Shown: positions 15,737 to 25,304, counted from the stretch's first letter. The stretch: DNA of 25,771 bases from CAZIOH01 sp964540815 (GCA_964540815.1 CAZIOH010000098.1:1-25771), one strand, 5' to 3'. Numbers and translations are program-made. Notes: generated by a model from the letters alone, not told the origin.

Positions 15737-15905
15737 CTAGCAGCCCGTGGTGGAAGTCGGACCGAGCCGAAGCGGGCGCGGCGAGGCCGGATGCAAGGAG
15801 CAGCGAAGCGCGGAATACTGGCGGTATTCAAGCGAGCGGCGACGCCGCAGACGGCCTTGCCCCGCCCGTTTCGGCGACGCGGAGACTTTCACCACGGGCT
15901 GCTAG
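15737..15905. repeat. 169-bp foldback (MITE/REP-like) element downstream of glnD
   Basis: The element is bounded by inverted repeats of 22 bp (15737-15758 and 15884-15905) that match at 21 of 22 positions and begin CTAGCAGCCCGTGGTG. Inside, 15766-15789 and 15873-15850 pair at 21 of 24 positions with a one-base offset. The tip is a perfect hairpin, GAATAC-TGGCG-GTATTC, at 15813-15829. The whole element is symmetric about 15821. It contains no credible gene. It starts 21 bp after the glnD stop, so it lies in the glnD 3' region. Confidence 0.88.
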
Positions 15906-15912
15906 CCCCCGT

Positions 15913-15977
15913 CGTCGTCCTCGTCCTCGTCCTGGTCTCCGCGTCGCATTCGGTCGGGAACGAGGACGAGGACGGCG
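15913..15977. terminator. 18-bp inverted repeat of CGTCCT-type sequence
   Basis: Arms 15913-15930 and 15960-15977 are complementary at 17 of 18 positions with a 29-nt loop. They are made of short GTCCTC/GAGGAC repeats. It lies just beyond the 169-bp element and before the TPR gene promoter. No T-run follows, so a terminator role is only possible. Confidence 0.45.
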
Positions 15978-16026
15978 ATCACGTGGGTTGTCGGGAGGGC
16001 CGAGGCCCCTGAGGTGCGAGGTCTTC

Positions 16027-16054
16027 TTGACCGAACGTCGCGGGCCCTTAGAGT
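16027..16054 (+). promoter_or_regulatory. Promoter of the TPR gene, leaderless layout
   Basis: TTGACC (16027-16032), a 16-bp spacer and TAGAGT (16049-16054) stand just before the ATG at 16061, only 6 nt after the -10. Transcription would start at or near the ATG. No ribosome binding site is present. Confidence 0.55.
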
Positions 16055-16060
16055 CGCCCG

Positions 16061-17173
16061 ATGCAGAAGCCGGTCTCACGGGTGCTGGTGTTGATCCTGG
16101 TCGTCGCGCTCTGCGGCGCTCCGGGGCTCGTCCTCGGGGCGGGACCGGGCGGCGGCGCACCGGACGCGCTCACGACCTTGCTCGATCGCGGGCAGCGGGC
16201 CCTCGAGAAGGGAGACACCGCCGGGGCGCTCGCGGCCTTCGACGCCGCGGCCGCGCTCGATCCCGGGGACGCCCGGGCGTTCTATCTGCGCGGGGTGGTC
16301 CTCGAGCAGAAGGGCGACCCTCGGAGCGCCGAGGCCGCGTACCGCACGGCGCTCGGCAAGAAGGCGGATTTTCCCGAGGCCGAGAACAACCTCGGCGGTC
16401 TGTTGCTGGCGCGCGGAGACGCCGTGGCTGCCGCCCGCGCGTTCGAGGCGGCGAGCCGCGCCCGCGCGGGAGGCTGGGCCGAGGCCTCGTTCAACCTCGG
16501 GGTGGCCCGGGATGCGCTCGGGGCCTCCGCCCTGGCGGTGACGGCCTACCGCGAGGCGGTTCGCCTCAAGCCCACCGACGCCGGCTACCGCATGAACCTC
16601 GGGGTGGCGTTGCGGCGGACCGGCGATCTCGGCGGGGCGGTGCAGGCCCTGCGGGAGGCGGCGCGGATGGCGCCCCGCAACCCCGCGATCTGGACCAACC
16701 TCGGGATGGTCGAGTCCGACGGGAAGCAGTACGATGCCGCCGCGGCCTCGCTCGAGAAGGCCATCGCGCTCGACGCGGGCGCGGCCCTGGCCTGGAACCG
16801 GCTCGGGCGGGTCGAGCTCCGGCGTGGCCACGTCGATCGGGCGGTCGAGGCGTCGGGCCGCGCCCGCAAGCTCGCTCCGACCAACGCCGGCTTCGCCGCC
16901 GACGCCTGCCGGACCCTGATCGAAAAGAAGGACACCGGTCGCGCCGTCGCCGAGTGTCGCGCCGCGGTGAAGCTCGACGAGCAGAACCCGCTCGCCCGCT
17001 ACGAGCTCGTCAAGGCCCTGGCCGCGCACGGCGATTGCTCGGGCGCGCGCCAGGAGCTCGAGCGCTTCCGGGGCCTGGCCGGGGTCAAGGCCGAGGCCAA
17101 GGCCGAGGCGGGCGCGATGGCGGATGCCTGCGCCTCGTCGAGCCGGCCAAGACCGGGCTCGCCGCGCCCGTGA
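16061..17173 (+). CDS. Exported tetratricopeptide-repeat protein
   Basis: The 370-residue product starts with a signal peptide (VLVLILVVALCGAPGLVLG, cleavage near residue 25-30). Then come about eight tandem TPR units of 34 residues, for example GDTAGALAAFDAAAALDPGD, GDPRSAEAAYRTALGKKADF and RTGDLGGAVQALREAARMAP. TPR units form a helical scaffold for protein binding, so this is probably a periplasmic adaptor in an envelope complex. The partner is unknown. The C-terminus ends in a short Ala/Lys/Glu stretch and a Pro/Arg tail. The ATG follows a promoter-like TTGACC/TAGAGT pair with 6 nt of spacing. It stands alone between glnD and guaB. Confidence 0.85.
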   Translation: MQKPVSRVLVLILVVALCGAPGLVLGAGPGGGAPDALTTLLDRGQRALEKGDTAGALAAFDAAAALDPGDARAFYLRGVVLEQKGDPRSAEAAYRTALGKKADFPEAENNLGGLLLARGDAVAAARAFEAASRARAGGWAEASFNLGVARDALGASALAVTAYREAVRLKPTDAGYRMNLGVALRRTGDLGGAVQALREAARMAPRNPAIWTNLGMVESDGKQYDAAAASLEKAIALDAGAALAWNRLGRVELRRGHVDRAVEASGRARKLAPTNAGFAADACRTLIEKKDTGRAVAECRAAVKLDEQNPLARYELVKALAAHGDCSGARQELERFRGLAGVKAEAKAEAGAMADACASSSRPRPGSPRP

Positions 17174-17250
17174 GGACTTCCGCGGCGCCGATGGCGGCGG
17201 CCCGGGACGCGGCGCGATCCCACCCGGCGCTTCCTTCTTGAAGCCCCCGC

Positions 17251-17279
17251 TTGAACCGCCCGGACGGGACCGCTAATCT
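17251..17279 (+). promoter_or_regulatory. guaB promoter with near-zero leader
   Basis: TTGAAC (17251-17256), a 17-bp spacer and TAATCT (17274-17279) form the best sigma-70-type promoter in the window. The guaB ATG at 17286 begins 6 nt after the -10, so the transcript should begin at or next to the start codon. No ribosome binding site or riboswitch would then fit upstream. Confidence 0.7.
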
Positions 17280-17285
17280 CCCGAA

Positions 17286-18755
<1,470 letters not shown>

Positions 18756-18780
18756 TCCGACGGCAGCCTCGCCTTCACCG

Positions 18781-20358
18781 ATGAAACGCCAGCTGATCCT
18801 CATCCTCGACTTCGGCTCTCAGTACACCCAGCTCATCGCCCGGCGGGTCCGGGAACAGAAGGTCTACTGCGAGATCCACCCCTTCAACCTCGGCCTCGAG
18901 CGCATCCGCGCGCTGGAGCCGGCCGGGATCATCTTGTCGGGTGGGCCATCGTCGGCCTACGACCCTGCGGCGCCCCGGGTGGAACCGGCGTTCTATGAGC
19001 TCATCCTCGAGCTCGGGGTTCCGACCCTGGGGATCTGTTACGGCGTGCAGCTCACCGCGCTGGTCCTCGGCGGAAAGGTGGCGCGGGCCGAGCGGCGCGA
19101 GTACGGGCGCGCGACCTTGCGCGTGAAGGAGCCGGGCGAGCTGTTCCACGGCTTCGCCGCCGGCGAGGAGATCCCCGTGTGGATGAGCCACGGCGATCGG
19201 GTGGAGGCCCTGCCCGACGGGTTCACGGTGGTGGGCGAGAGCGCCAACTGTCCGGCGGCGGCGGTGGTGGCTCCGGCGCGCAAGTTCTGGGGCGTCCAGT
19301 TCCACCCCGAGGTGGTCCACACCCCGCGGGGCGGCGAGATCCTCGCCAACTTCCTCTTCCGCATCTGTCGCTGCCAGCCGGGCTGGACCATGGCCAGCTT
19401 CGCGGAGCAGGCCGTGGCGACCATTCGCCGCCAGGTGGTCGACAAGGACGGTGGTGGCGCCAGCGCGCGGGCGGTGTGCGGCCTGTCGGGGGGGGTGGAT
19501 TCGTCGGTGGCGGCGGCGCTCGTCCTGCGGGCGATCGGCGACCGCCTGACCTGTATCTTCGTCGACACCGGCCTGCAGCGGGCCGGCGAGGCGGCGCAGG
19601 TCGAGTCGCTGTTCCGGGATGCCTTTCACGCCGACCTGCGGGTGGTCGACGCCAGCGCCCGGTTCCTCGGGGCGCTGGCCGGCGTCACCGATCCCGAGCA
19701 GAAACGCAAGATCATCGGGCGCGAGTTCATCTCGGTCTTCGACGAGGAGGCGCGGAAGCTGGGGGGCGCCGATTATCTGGTCCAGGGCACGCTCTATCCG
19801 GACGTGATCGAGTCGGTCTCGCACAAGGGACCGTCGGCCACCATCAAGTCTCACCATAACGTGGGCGGGCTCCCCGAGCGGATGAGGCTCAAGCTGGTCG
19901 AGCCGCTGCGCGAGCTCTTCAAGGACGAGGTGCGCGAGCTCGGTGCCGAGCTCGGTCTGCCCCACCACGTGCTCTGGCGACAGCCGTTCCCGGGGCCCGG
20001 GCTGGCGGTGCGCATCCTCGGCGAGGTGACGCGAGCGCGCTGCGAGGTCCTGCGCGCGGCCGACTCCATCATCGAGCAGGAGATCCGCGCGGCCGGGCTC
20101 TACGAATCCATCTGGCAATCCTTTGGGGTGCTGCTCCCCATCAACAGCGTGGGCGTCATGGGCGATGAGCGCACCTACGCCAACTGCCTGGCGCTGCGCG
20201 CGGTGCATTCGCGCGATGGGATGACCGCCGACTGGGTGCCGCTGCCGTACGAGCTCCTGGCCAGCATCTCCTCGCGGGTGGTGAACGAGGTCGCCGGCAT
20301 CAACCGGGTCGTCTACGACATCTCGTCCAAGCCGCCCGCCACGATCGAATGGGAATGA
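18781..20358 (+). CDS. guaA: GMP synthase (glutamine-hydrolysing) GuaA
   Basis: The 525-residue product converts XMP to GMP with ATP and glutamine. The class I glutamine amidotransferase domain has the nucleophile Cys86 in LGICYGVQ, the same number as in E. coli, and the His/Glu pair in QFHPEVVHT. The ATP-pyrophosphatase domain starts with the PP-loop GLSGGVDSSVAAA. The C-terminal dimerisation domain ends in the typical KPPATIEWE. It is complete. The final codons overlap the next gene by 4 bp (ATGA at 20355-20358), so translation is probably coupled to the envelope genes downstream. Start ATG 18781 gives the usual short N-terminus. Confidence 0.97.
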   Translation: MKRQLILILDFGSQYTQLIARRVREQKVYCEIHPFNLGLERIRALEPAGIILSGGPSSAYDPAAPRVEPAFYELILELGVPTLGICYGVQLTALVLGGKVARAERREYGRATLRVKEPGELFHGFAAGEEIPVWMSHGDRVEALPDGFTVVGESANCPAAAVVAPARKFWGVQFHPEVVHTPRGGEILANFLFRICRCQPGWTMASFAEQAVATIRRQVVDKDGGGASARAVCGLSGGVDSSVAAALVLRAIGDRLTCIFVDTGLQRAGEAAQVESLFRDAFHADLRVVDASARFLGALAGVTDPEQKRKIIGREFISVFDEEARKLGGADYLVQGTLYPDVIESVSHKGPSATIKSHHNVGGLPERMRLKLVEPLRELFKDEVRELGAELGLPHHVLWRQPFPGPGLAVRILGEVTRARCEVLRAADSIIEQEIRAAGLYESIWQSFGVLLPINSVGVMGDERTYANCLALRAVHSRDGMTADWVPLPYELLASISSRVVNEVAGINRVVYDISSKPPATIEWE

Positions 20359-21161
20359 CGTCGCGGGGGTGGCGGTGGGGGGCGGCGCGGGCGTGCGTGC
20401 GTCGCAGGGTGCTGGCGGGCGTGGTCGGCCTGGTCGGCGTTGTCGGCGCGGGCGTGCTCGGGGGGATCTCCGCCTCTCCGTTCGCCGCGACGCCTGCTTC
20501 GGCCGCCGCGGATCCGCTGGTCGAGAATCTGGACGCCGGGGCGTCGATCGACTGGCGTGCCGGCGCCCTGACGGTGACCGGCGCGGCGGCGGCGGAGCTG
20601 CGCATGCCGTCGGCGGCGAGCGCCCGGGCCAGGGCGGAGCGGGCGGCACGTCAGGCGGCGATGACCCGCCTCGGGGCCCTCCTGCGGCAGCTGCCGCTCG
20701 CCCGCGGGCGTCATCTCGACGCGGACGCCGTCGCGCGCGCGGTGGCGCGGGCGGCGGCGCGGATGCAACCGGCGGATCTCGACTATGCCTCGAATGGGGG
20801 GGCGACCGTCCGGCTGACGGCGAAGTTCGGGGACTGGGCCCCGGGCCCACCCGCGCCTGCGCCGGTGACCCCCGAGCTCGCGCTGTCCATGGTGACCTGT
20901 CGCCTGCAGGCGGCGCCGACCCTGGTGGTCCCGGGCCATCCCGACAGCCACCCTGGTGGCGCGCCGACGGACGGCGGCGAGGGCACGGTCGATGCGCGCG
21001 AGGCGCGCTACCGTCTGGCTTCCACGCTGCCGGCGGGCACCCGTACGGTCCGCGCGCGCCTCGACGGGCAGGGACGGCTGGTGCTCGGGTCGAGGGAGGC
21101 GAGCGAGGAGGCCCGCGCCGACCGGTCCATCGTCATCTACTGCGAGAAGGTGGCGCGGTGA
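20355..21161 (+). CDS. Exported LPP20-like protein downstream of guaA
   Basis: The product (268 aa from ATG 20355) has a signal peptide with a basic start (RGWRWGAARACVRRR) and a long hydrophobic core (VLAGVVGLVGVVGAGVLGG), probably cut after ASA near residue 50. Next comes IDWRAGALTVTGAAAAELRM and SARARAERAARQAAMTRLGA. This is the pattern of LPP20/FlgT-type proteins: a short strand, then a helix of alternating Ala and Arg. The rest looks like mixed beta structure, ending near SIVIYCEKVAR. Such proteins are secreted or outer-membrane associated; their functions are poorly known. The ATG at 20355 overlaps the guaA stop as ATGA; an ATG two codons earlier (20349) is possible. The next gene overlaps this stop by GTGA. 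Confidence 0.75.
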   Translation: MTSRGWRWGAARACVRRRVLAGVVGLVGVVGAGVLGGISASPFAATPASAAADPLVENLDAGASIDWRAGALTVTGAAAAELRMPSAASARARAERAARQAAMTRLGALLRQLPLARGRHLDADAVARAVARAAARMQPADLDYASNGGATVRLTAKFGDWAPGPPAPAPVTPELALSMVTCRLQAAPTLVVPGHPDSHPGGAPTDGGEGTVDAREARYRLASTLPAGTRTVRARLDGQGRLVLGSREASEEARADRSIVIYCEKVAR

Positions 21162-22630
21162 CCCGGCCCGTTCCCAAGATCGTGCGGTGCCCGCGGATGC
21201 GCGGCGCCGGCTCGGTCCTGGTGGTGTGGCTGTCCGGGGGCGCGGCGTTCGCGCAGGCCCCGCCGGCGGTCGCGGTCCCGGCAGCGGGCGAAGGCGCTCC
21301 GCCGCCAGCGCCTTCGCCCGCGGGAGGGGTGGCGCCGTCGCCCGCGCCCGCCGGGGTGGTGCCCGTCGGCCCCGTCCTGATCGGACGCCTGGGAGAAGGA
21401 CAGGCCACCATCGTGGGCGGGAACGTGGCCAGTGCCCGGGAGCGCGCCCTGACCGAGGCGTTCAAGCGCGCGGTCGACGCCGCCATCGACGCGCTCGGCT
21501 CCGGCGGCCCGGATGGGGATGTCCGGACCGCCCAACCGAAGGTGGTGGTCCAGATCCTGGGGCGCGCCCGGGGCTTCGTGCGTCGCTACCGGACCCTCGA
21601 CGAGGGCGAGCGCCCACCCGGCACGTACGCGGTCCGCATCGACGCCGAGGTCGACGACGCGGCCGTCCGCCGCACCTTCGAGAGGGCGGCGGCCCAGCAG
21701 GGCGCGTCCGGGAGAGGCGCCCCGGGAGCAGCGGGACCTGCGGGCAGCGCGGGCGCCAATGCCCCGGCCGGCCAGCCCGGGTCCCCGCCCCCCGCGTATC
21801 TGCCCTCCTACCTGGTGGTCGGCTCGGGGGGAGCCGCGCTCGAGGCCGCTGGCGCGGTCGCCAAGGCGCTCGCCGCCACGGGCGCCCGGGTTCGACCAGG
21901 GACCGCCGCCGACTCCGAGCTTCCGGAGCGGGCGCTCCAGGCGGCGGCGCAGGCGCAGCTCGGTGCGGTGGCCTTCGTCGTGGGGACGACCAGCAGCGAG
22001 GGGCGCGTGCGCGGGCCCGGGCTCGAATCGGTGAGCTGCTCGCTCGAGCTCCGCGTCGTCCAGGCGGGGAGCGGGGTCCCGGTGGCCGACGAGACCGAGA
22101 CCACCCGCAGCTTCTCCGAGCACGAGGAGACCGCCCGCTCCGACTGCCTCGGCCGCGCGGCGGGCGCGGTGGTGGCGCGGGTCGCCCCGCAGGGCTCGGA
22201 CGCCCGGGCGGGCTCGGGTTTGCGGACGGTCACCGTCGACGCCGACGTGGTCGAGCCGGGGGCCGTGCTGGCGCTGCTCAAGCAGCTGCGGGGGCTCGGC
22301 CCGGTGTCGGGGGTGGACCTGCGCAGCATCGTGGGCGGCCACGTCGAGCTGCAGGTCCGCTCGCGCTTGCCGGGCGCGGCCTTGGTCGCCCTCGTGGCGC
22401 GCGACGCGAGCGTGCTCGACTGGACCGGGGCCGAGGTGACCGGCGACCTGGTCCGCGCGCGGGTCCGTCTGCGCAGCAACGAGGTCGAGCGGGTGGCTCC
22501 CCTCGAAGCGCCCGTCCAGGGCGGTGGGGAGCCGGGGGCGCCCGCCGCGAGCCCGGGCGCGGCCGCGCCGGCGCGGCCGGGCGGGGCGGCCGTGATCGCC
22601 GCCCCGGGCGGTGGCCCTCCCGCCCCATGA
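21158..22630 (+). CDS. Exported FlgT-like protein
   Basis: The 490-residue product starts at a GTG that overlaps the previous stop (GTGA, 21158-21161). The signal peptide (RGAGSVLVVWLSGGAAFA) is cut before QAPP. After a Pro/Ala linker, about residues 77-180 hold a FlgT N-terminal-type domain: GEGQATIVGGNVASARERAL, then ILGRARGFVRRYRTL and GTYAVRIDAEVDDAAVR. A second domain (about 210-340) starts LPSYLVVGSGGAALEAAG and includes FVVGTTSSEGRVRG. A third (about 355-450) starts LRTVTVDADVVEPGAVLALL. The tail is Pro/Ala/Gly-rich. FlgT belongs to a flagellar H-ring in Vibrio, but no flagellar genes are here, so the domain is probably used in another envelope complex. ATG 21197 is a possible alternative start. 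Confidence 0.75.
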   Translation: MTRPVPKIVRCPRMRGAGSVLVVWLSGGAAFAQAPPAVAVPAAGEGAPPPAPSPAGGVAPSPAPAGVVPVGPVLIGRLGEGQATIVGGNVASARERALTEAFKRAVDAAIDALGSGGPDGDVRTAQPKVVVQILGRARGFVRRYRTLDEGERPPGTYAVRIDAEVDDAAVRRTFERAAAQQGASGRGAPGAAGPAGSAGANAPAGQPGSPPPAYLPSYLVVGSGGAALEAAGAVAKALAATGARVRPGTAADSELPERALQAAAQAQLGAVAFVVGTTSSEGRVRGPGLESVSCSLELRVVQAGSGVPVADETETTRSFSEHEETARSDCLGRAAGAVVARVAPQGSDARAGSGLRTVTVDADVVEPGAVLALLKQLRGLGPVSGVDLRSIVGGHVELQVRSRLPGAALVALVARDASVLDWTGAEVTGDLVRARVRLRSNEVERVAPLEAPVQGGGEPGAPAASPGAAAPARPGGAAVIAAPGGGPPAP

Positions 22631-23046
22631 GACGCCCACCCGGACCCGAGCGGACCGGCGCCCGCACCCGCCTCGCGCACACGTGCGTCCGGCCGAGGGC
22701 ACGGCCCGCGCGGTGGCCGGCCCGCCAGCACCTGCTCGCCCGGCTGCTGTGGACCCTCACCGCGACGGCCGCGGTGGTCGGAGCAACCGCCTGCGCCACG
22801 GTTCCCCGCCACGGACCATCGGCGCCCTTCGAGGCGCACGGCAACCCACCCGACGCGACGGTCTGGATCGACGACCGCATGATGGGCACCGTGCTCGAGC
22901 TGACGCGGGCTCCGCGACGGATCGCCGCCGGCTTCCACCGCATCGAGATTCGCTGTCCCGGCTTCGAATCCCACTTCGAGGAGCTCGACGTGAAGCCGGA
23001 GATCCCGCAGGTCATCCGCTTCGAGCTGCACGAGATCCTGCAGTAG
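22627..23046 (+). CDS. PEGA-domain lipoprotein
   Basis: The 139-residue product starts at an ATG overlapping the previous stop (ATGA, 22627-22630). A very basic N-terminus (about 40 residues with many Arg) leads into a hydrophobic segment, LLWTLTATAAVVGATAC, whose Cys fits a lipobox. The mature part is one PEGA domain: GNPPDATVWIDDRMMGTVLE, then RRIAAGFHRIEIRCPGFESH and FEELDVKPEIPQVIRFELHE. PEGA domains are small beta folds found in surface-layer and envelope proteins. The long basic start is unusual; a shorter start further in is possible but no better codon is evident. It is the last gene of the gua operon, followed by a 303-bp spacer. Confidence 0.8.
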   Translation: MRRPPGPERTGARTRLAHTCVRPRARPARWPARQHLLARLLWTLTATAAVVGATACATVPRHGPSAPFEAHGNPPDATVWIDDRMMGTVLELTRAPRRIAAGFHRIEIRCPGFESHFEELDVKPEIPQVIRFELHEILQ

Positions 23047-23349
23047 CCGGTCGAGGCGCCCAACCGTCGTCGTCGTCCTCGTTCCCCCGCGCGTCCGAGA
23101 TGGGGCGAAATCGAACGTCCCGTCTCCGAAAATCGAAGACCGCCCGCCAGGGGCCGATCGCGCCCCTCGGCCCGACCCGCGGATACTGGCGGGAACCTCT
23201 TGCATCGCGACCCGCCCGAGGAGCAGTCGCCACATCGTGGGTTGGCGCGGCATTTGAATTGCCGGAGCCGCGGGACTGGGTCGTCAAGGCGGAGCCGCGC
23301 CAGGACTCGGCCTCGAATCTTCGGTGTCGGCCTCTTCGGAAGGAACCTG
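23047..23349. other. Spacer before the Cys-rich lipoprotein gene
   Basis: Starts with a short CGTCGTCGTCGTCCTCGTTC run (about 23065-23085), of the same type as runs near 9330 and 15915. The rest has no hairpin terminator or gene that I can support. The end carries an AAGGAA ribosome binding site for the gene at 23350. A promoter must lie here but no good -35/-10 pair was found. Confidence 0.5.
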
Positions 23350-25284
23350 ATGCGGACAAGACGTGAGTTGCGGAATGTGCTTTGGTTGGCGGTGCTGACC
23401 GTCTTCGTGGCCACCACGTGGAGCGCTTGTTCCACTGGCGAGACTGGCTCGCAGGTGGGATCGACGCATGCCGCGGGGGCGCGGGTGCGTCTCGCCTCGG
23501 GCGATGGAGCCGATGCGTGCGGGGCGTGCGAGGTCAGCATTTGCGTGCCCGAGGGTGTGGGCTGTGGCCAGCTCGCCGAGCCCGGAAAGAGCGCCTGCGA
23601 AGCCGCGGTCGCGTGCATGAAGGACACCGGCTGCGCCGTCGATGGAGACGCCTCCTATTGCTACTGCGGGACCGCGGATCAGAACGACGGAAGCTGTGCG
23701 GCGGCCCCTCTCGGGGCCTGCAAGGCCGAGCTGGAAGCAGCGGATCCCAACCTCTTGCCGTCCGATTCGGCGCCCCAGCGCTTCAGCAAGATCGCGTCCG
23801 ACTTCGTCGATCCCACGCTCCCGATCGGAGCCGCCACGGGCCTCATCGGGTGTGACGCGCTCTCGTGCATGAGCGAATGTGCGGCCGCCGGAGGAGCGGG
23901 GGGCGCGGGCGAAGGTGGCGCGGACGAAGGGGGAATGTCTGGCTCGGGCGGCGACTCCGGGAATGGCGGGGCGGTCGGGCTCGGTGGTGCATCGGCGGGC
24001 GGCGACTCATCCGGCAACGCTGGCGCGCCGGGAAGCGGGGGAGGCGTCGCCGGGGATGCTGGGCCAGCCGGCGGTGCCGCCGCCGGTGGGACCGGCGGAG
24101 ACGCGAGCGCCTGCGGGATCTGCGAGAGCAGCGTCTGCGCGCCCCAGGGGGTCGGCTGTGGCACGCTGGTCGGAGCGGCGCGCACGGCCTGCGATGCGCT
24201 CACCGCGTGCATGAAGGCCACCGGGTGCGCGGTCGACGGCGACGCCTCGTACTGCTATTGCGGCGCCGCGAGCCAGGATGATGGCAGCTGTGCGGCGGCG
24301 CCGCTCGGGGTGTGTCGGTCCGAGGTCGAGGCAGCGGATCCGAACATCCTCGGGACCGACACGGCCGAGCAACGGTTCGCGAAGATCGCCACGGATTTCG
24401 TGGATCCCTCACTGCCGATCGGGGAAGCCACGGGGCTCATCGAGTGCGACGCTCTCTCGTGCGGGGACACGTGTGTGTTCCCCGTCCCAGGCTCCGCCGG
24501 GAGCACGGGCGCCGGAGGCGTGGGGTCCGGCACGGGTGGGGCCGCCCTTGGAACGGGTGGGGCTGACCTCGGAACGGGTGGGGCCAGCGCGGGAACCGGA
24601 GGGGCCGGCACGGGAGGTGCCGACCTCGGCACGGGAGGTGCCGACCTCGGCACCGGTGGGGCCGACCTCGGCACGGGCGGGGCCGGCACGGGCACGGGAG
24701 GTGCCGACCTCGGCGCGGGCGGGGCCGGCACGGGTGGTGCTGATCTCGGCACGGGTGGATCCGACCTTGGCGCGGGTGGAGCGAGCGTCGGGACGGGAGG
24801 CGCTGACGTCGGAGCGGGTGGGACCGCGGGCGACGCTGCAAACGGGGGCGCGTCCGGCCCCGGCGGAGCCGGTGGTGGAGCGTCTGGCGGTGCAACCGCC
24901 TGTGAATCGTGCCAGGCCAGCGTGTGCACGCCCCAGGGTGTCGGCTGCAGCGCCTTCACCGGGGATGCGGCCGTCGCCTGTCAGATGGCGGTGGATTGTA
25001 TGCGGTCCACCCACTGCGCGGTCGATGGAGATGCCTCGTATTGCTATTGCGGAGACGCGAGCATCGACGATGGGAGCTGCGCGAGCGCGCCCCTCGGGGT
25101 CTGCAAGGCCGCCCTCGAGGCGGCGGATCCCAACTTGCTCCCCGACGACGGTGTCCTCGCCCGGTTCAACAAGGTCGCGGTGGACTTCACCGATCCCGGG
25201 CTTCCGATCGGCCAGGCCACCCAGCTCCTCGGCTGCCTCTCCTACTTCTGCAACACCCCCGATACCTGCGCCGGCCAGTTCTGA
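23350..25284 (+). CDS. Lipoprotein with three 14-cysteine modules on Gly-rich linkers
   Basis: The 644-residue product starts with a lipoprotein signal (LWLAVLTVFVATTWSAC, lipidated Cys). Three homologous modules of about 121-123 residues follow, at 23518-23880, 24112-24474 and 24901-25269. Each carries exactly 14 Cys in the same order. Shared blocks are GVGC, CAVDGDASYCYCG, DDGSCA.APLGxC, AADPNxL, RFxKxAxDFxDPxLPIGxAT and a closing Cys trio. Between modules lie Gly-rich linkers: a mixed Gly/Ala/Ser linker, then one of repeated GTGGADL heptads. The modules are probably disulfide-rich domains outside the inner membrane. I do not recognise the fold. An AAGGAA ribosome binding site precedes ATG 23350; the frame is open further upstream without support. 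No frameshift is seen. Confidence 0.85.
   Translation: MRTRRELRNVLWLAVLTVFVATTWSACSTGETGSQVGSTHAAGARVRLASGDGADACGACEVSICVPEGVGCGQLAEPGKSACEAAVACMKDTGCAVDGDASYCYCGTADQNDGSCAAAPLGACKAELEAADPNLLPSDSAPQRFSKIASDFVDPTLPIGAATGLIGCDALSCMSECAAAGGAGGAGEGGADEGGMSGSGGDSGNGGAVGLGGASAGGDSSGNAGAPGSGGGVAGDAGPAGGAAAGGTGGDASACGICESSVCAPQGVGCGTLVGAARTACDALTACMKATGCAVDGDASYCYCGAASQDDGSCAAAPLGVCRSEVEAADPNILGTDTAEQRFAKIATDFVDPSLPIGEATGLIECDALSCGDTCVFPVPGSAGSTGAGGVGSGTGGAALGTGGADLGTGGASAGTGGAGTGGADLGTGGADLGTGGADLGTGGAGTGTGGADLGAGGAGTGGADLGTGGSDLGAGGASVGTGGADVGAGGTAGDAANGGASGPGGAGGGASGGATACESCQASVCTPQGVGCSAFTGDAAVACQMAVDCMRSTHCAVDGDASYCYCGDASIDDGSCASAPLGVCKAALEAADPNLLPDDGVLARFNKVAVDFTDPGLPIGQATQLLGCLSYFCNTPDTCAGQF
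24607..24669. repeat. 21-bp tandem repeat encoding GTGGADL
   Basis: Two identical units (24607-24627 and 24628-24648) and a near-identical third (24649-24669) lie inside the second linker of the Cys-rich lipoprotein gene. The period is a multiple of three, so changes in copy number keep the frame. More degenerate units surround them. Confidence 0.85.
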
Positions 25285-25304
25285 AGTGGTTCCCCTCTGC
25301 CTGA

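Noticed and set aside
15737..15905. Remnant of an insertion sequence
   Set aside because: No transposase fragment lies between the inverted ends; the interior is itself palindromic, which fits a foldback element better.
17174..17285. Purine or other riboswitch before guaB
   Set aside because: A strong promoter lies 6 nt before the ATG, leaving no leader for a riboswitch.
21158..22630. Flagellar H-ring gene flgT
   Set aside because: Only the domain type resembles FlgT; no flagellar genes are nearby and two other domains differ, so no symbol is given.
23234..23250. Sigma-54-type promoter before the Cys-rich lipoprotein
   Set aside because: TGGCGCGGCATTTGAA lacks the required GC at the -12 position, so it is not a convincing match.
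24475..24900. Collagen-like repeat in the Gly-rich linker
   Set aside because: The period is seven residues (GTGGADL), not Gly-X-Y triplets, and Pro is nearly absent.
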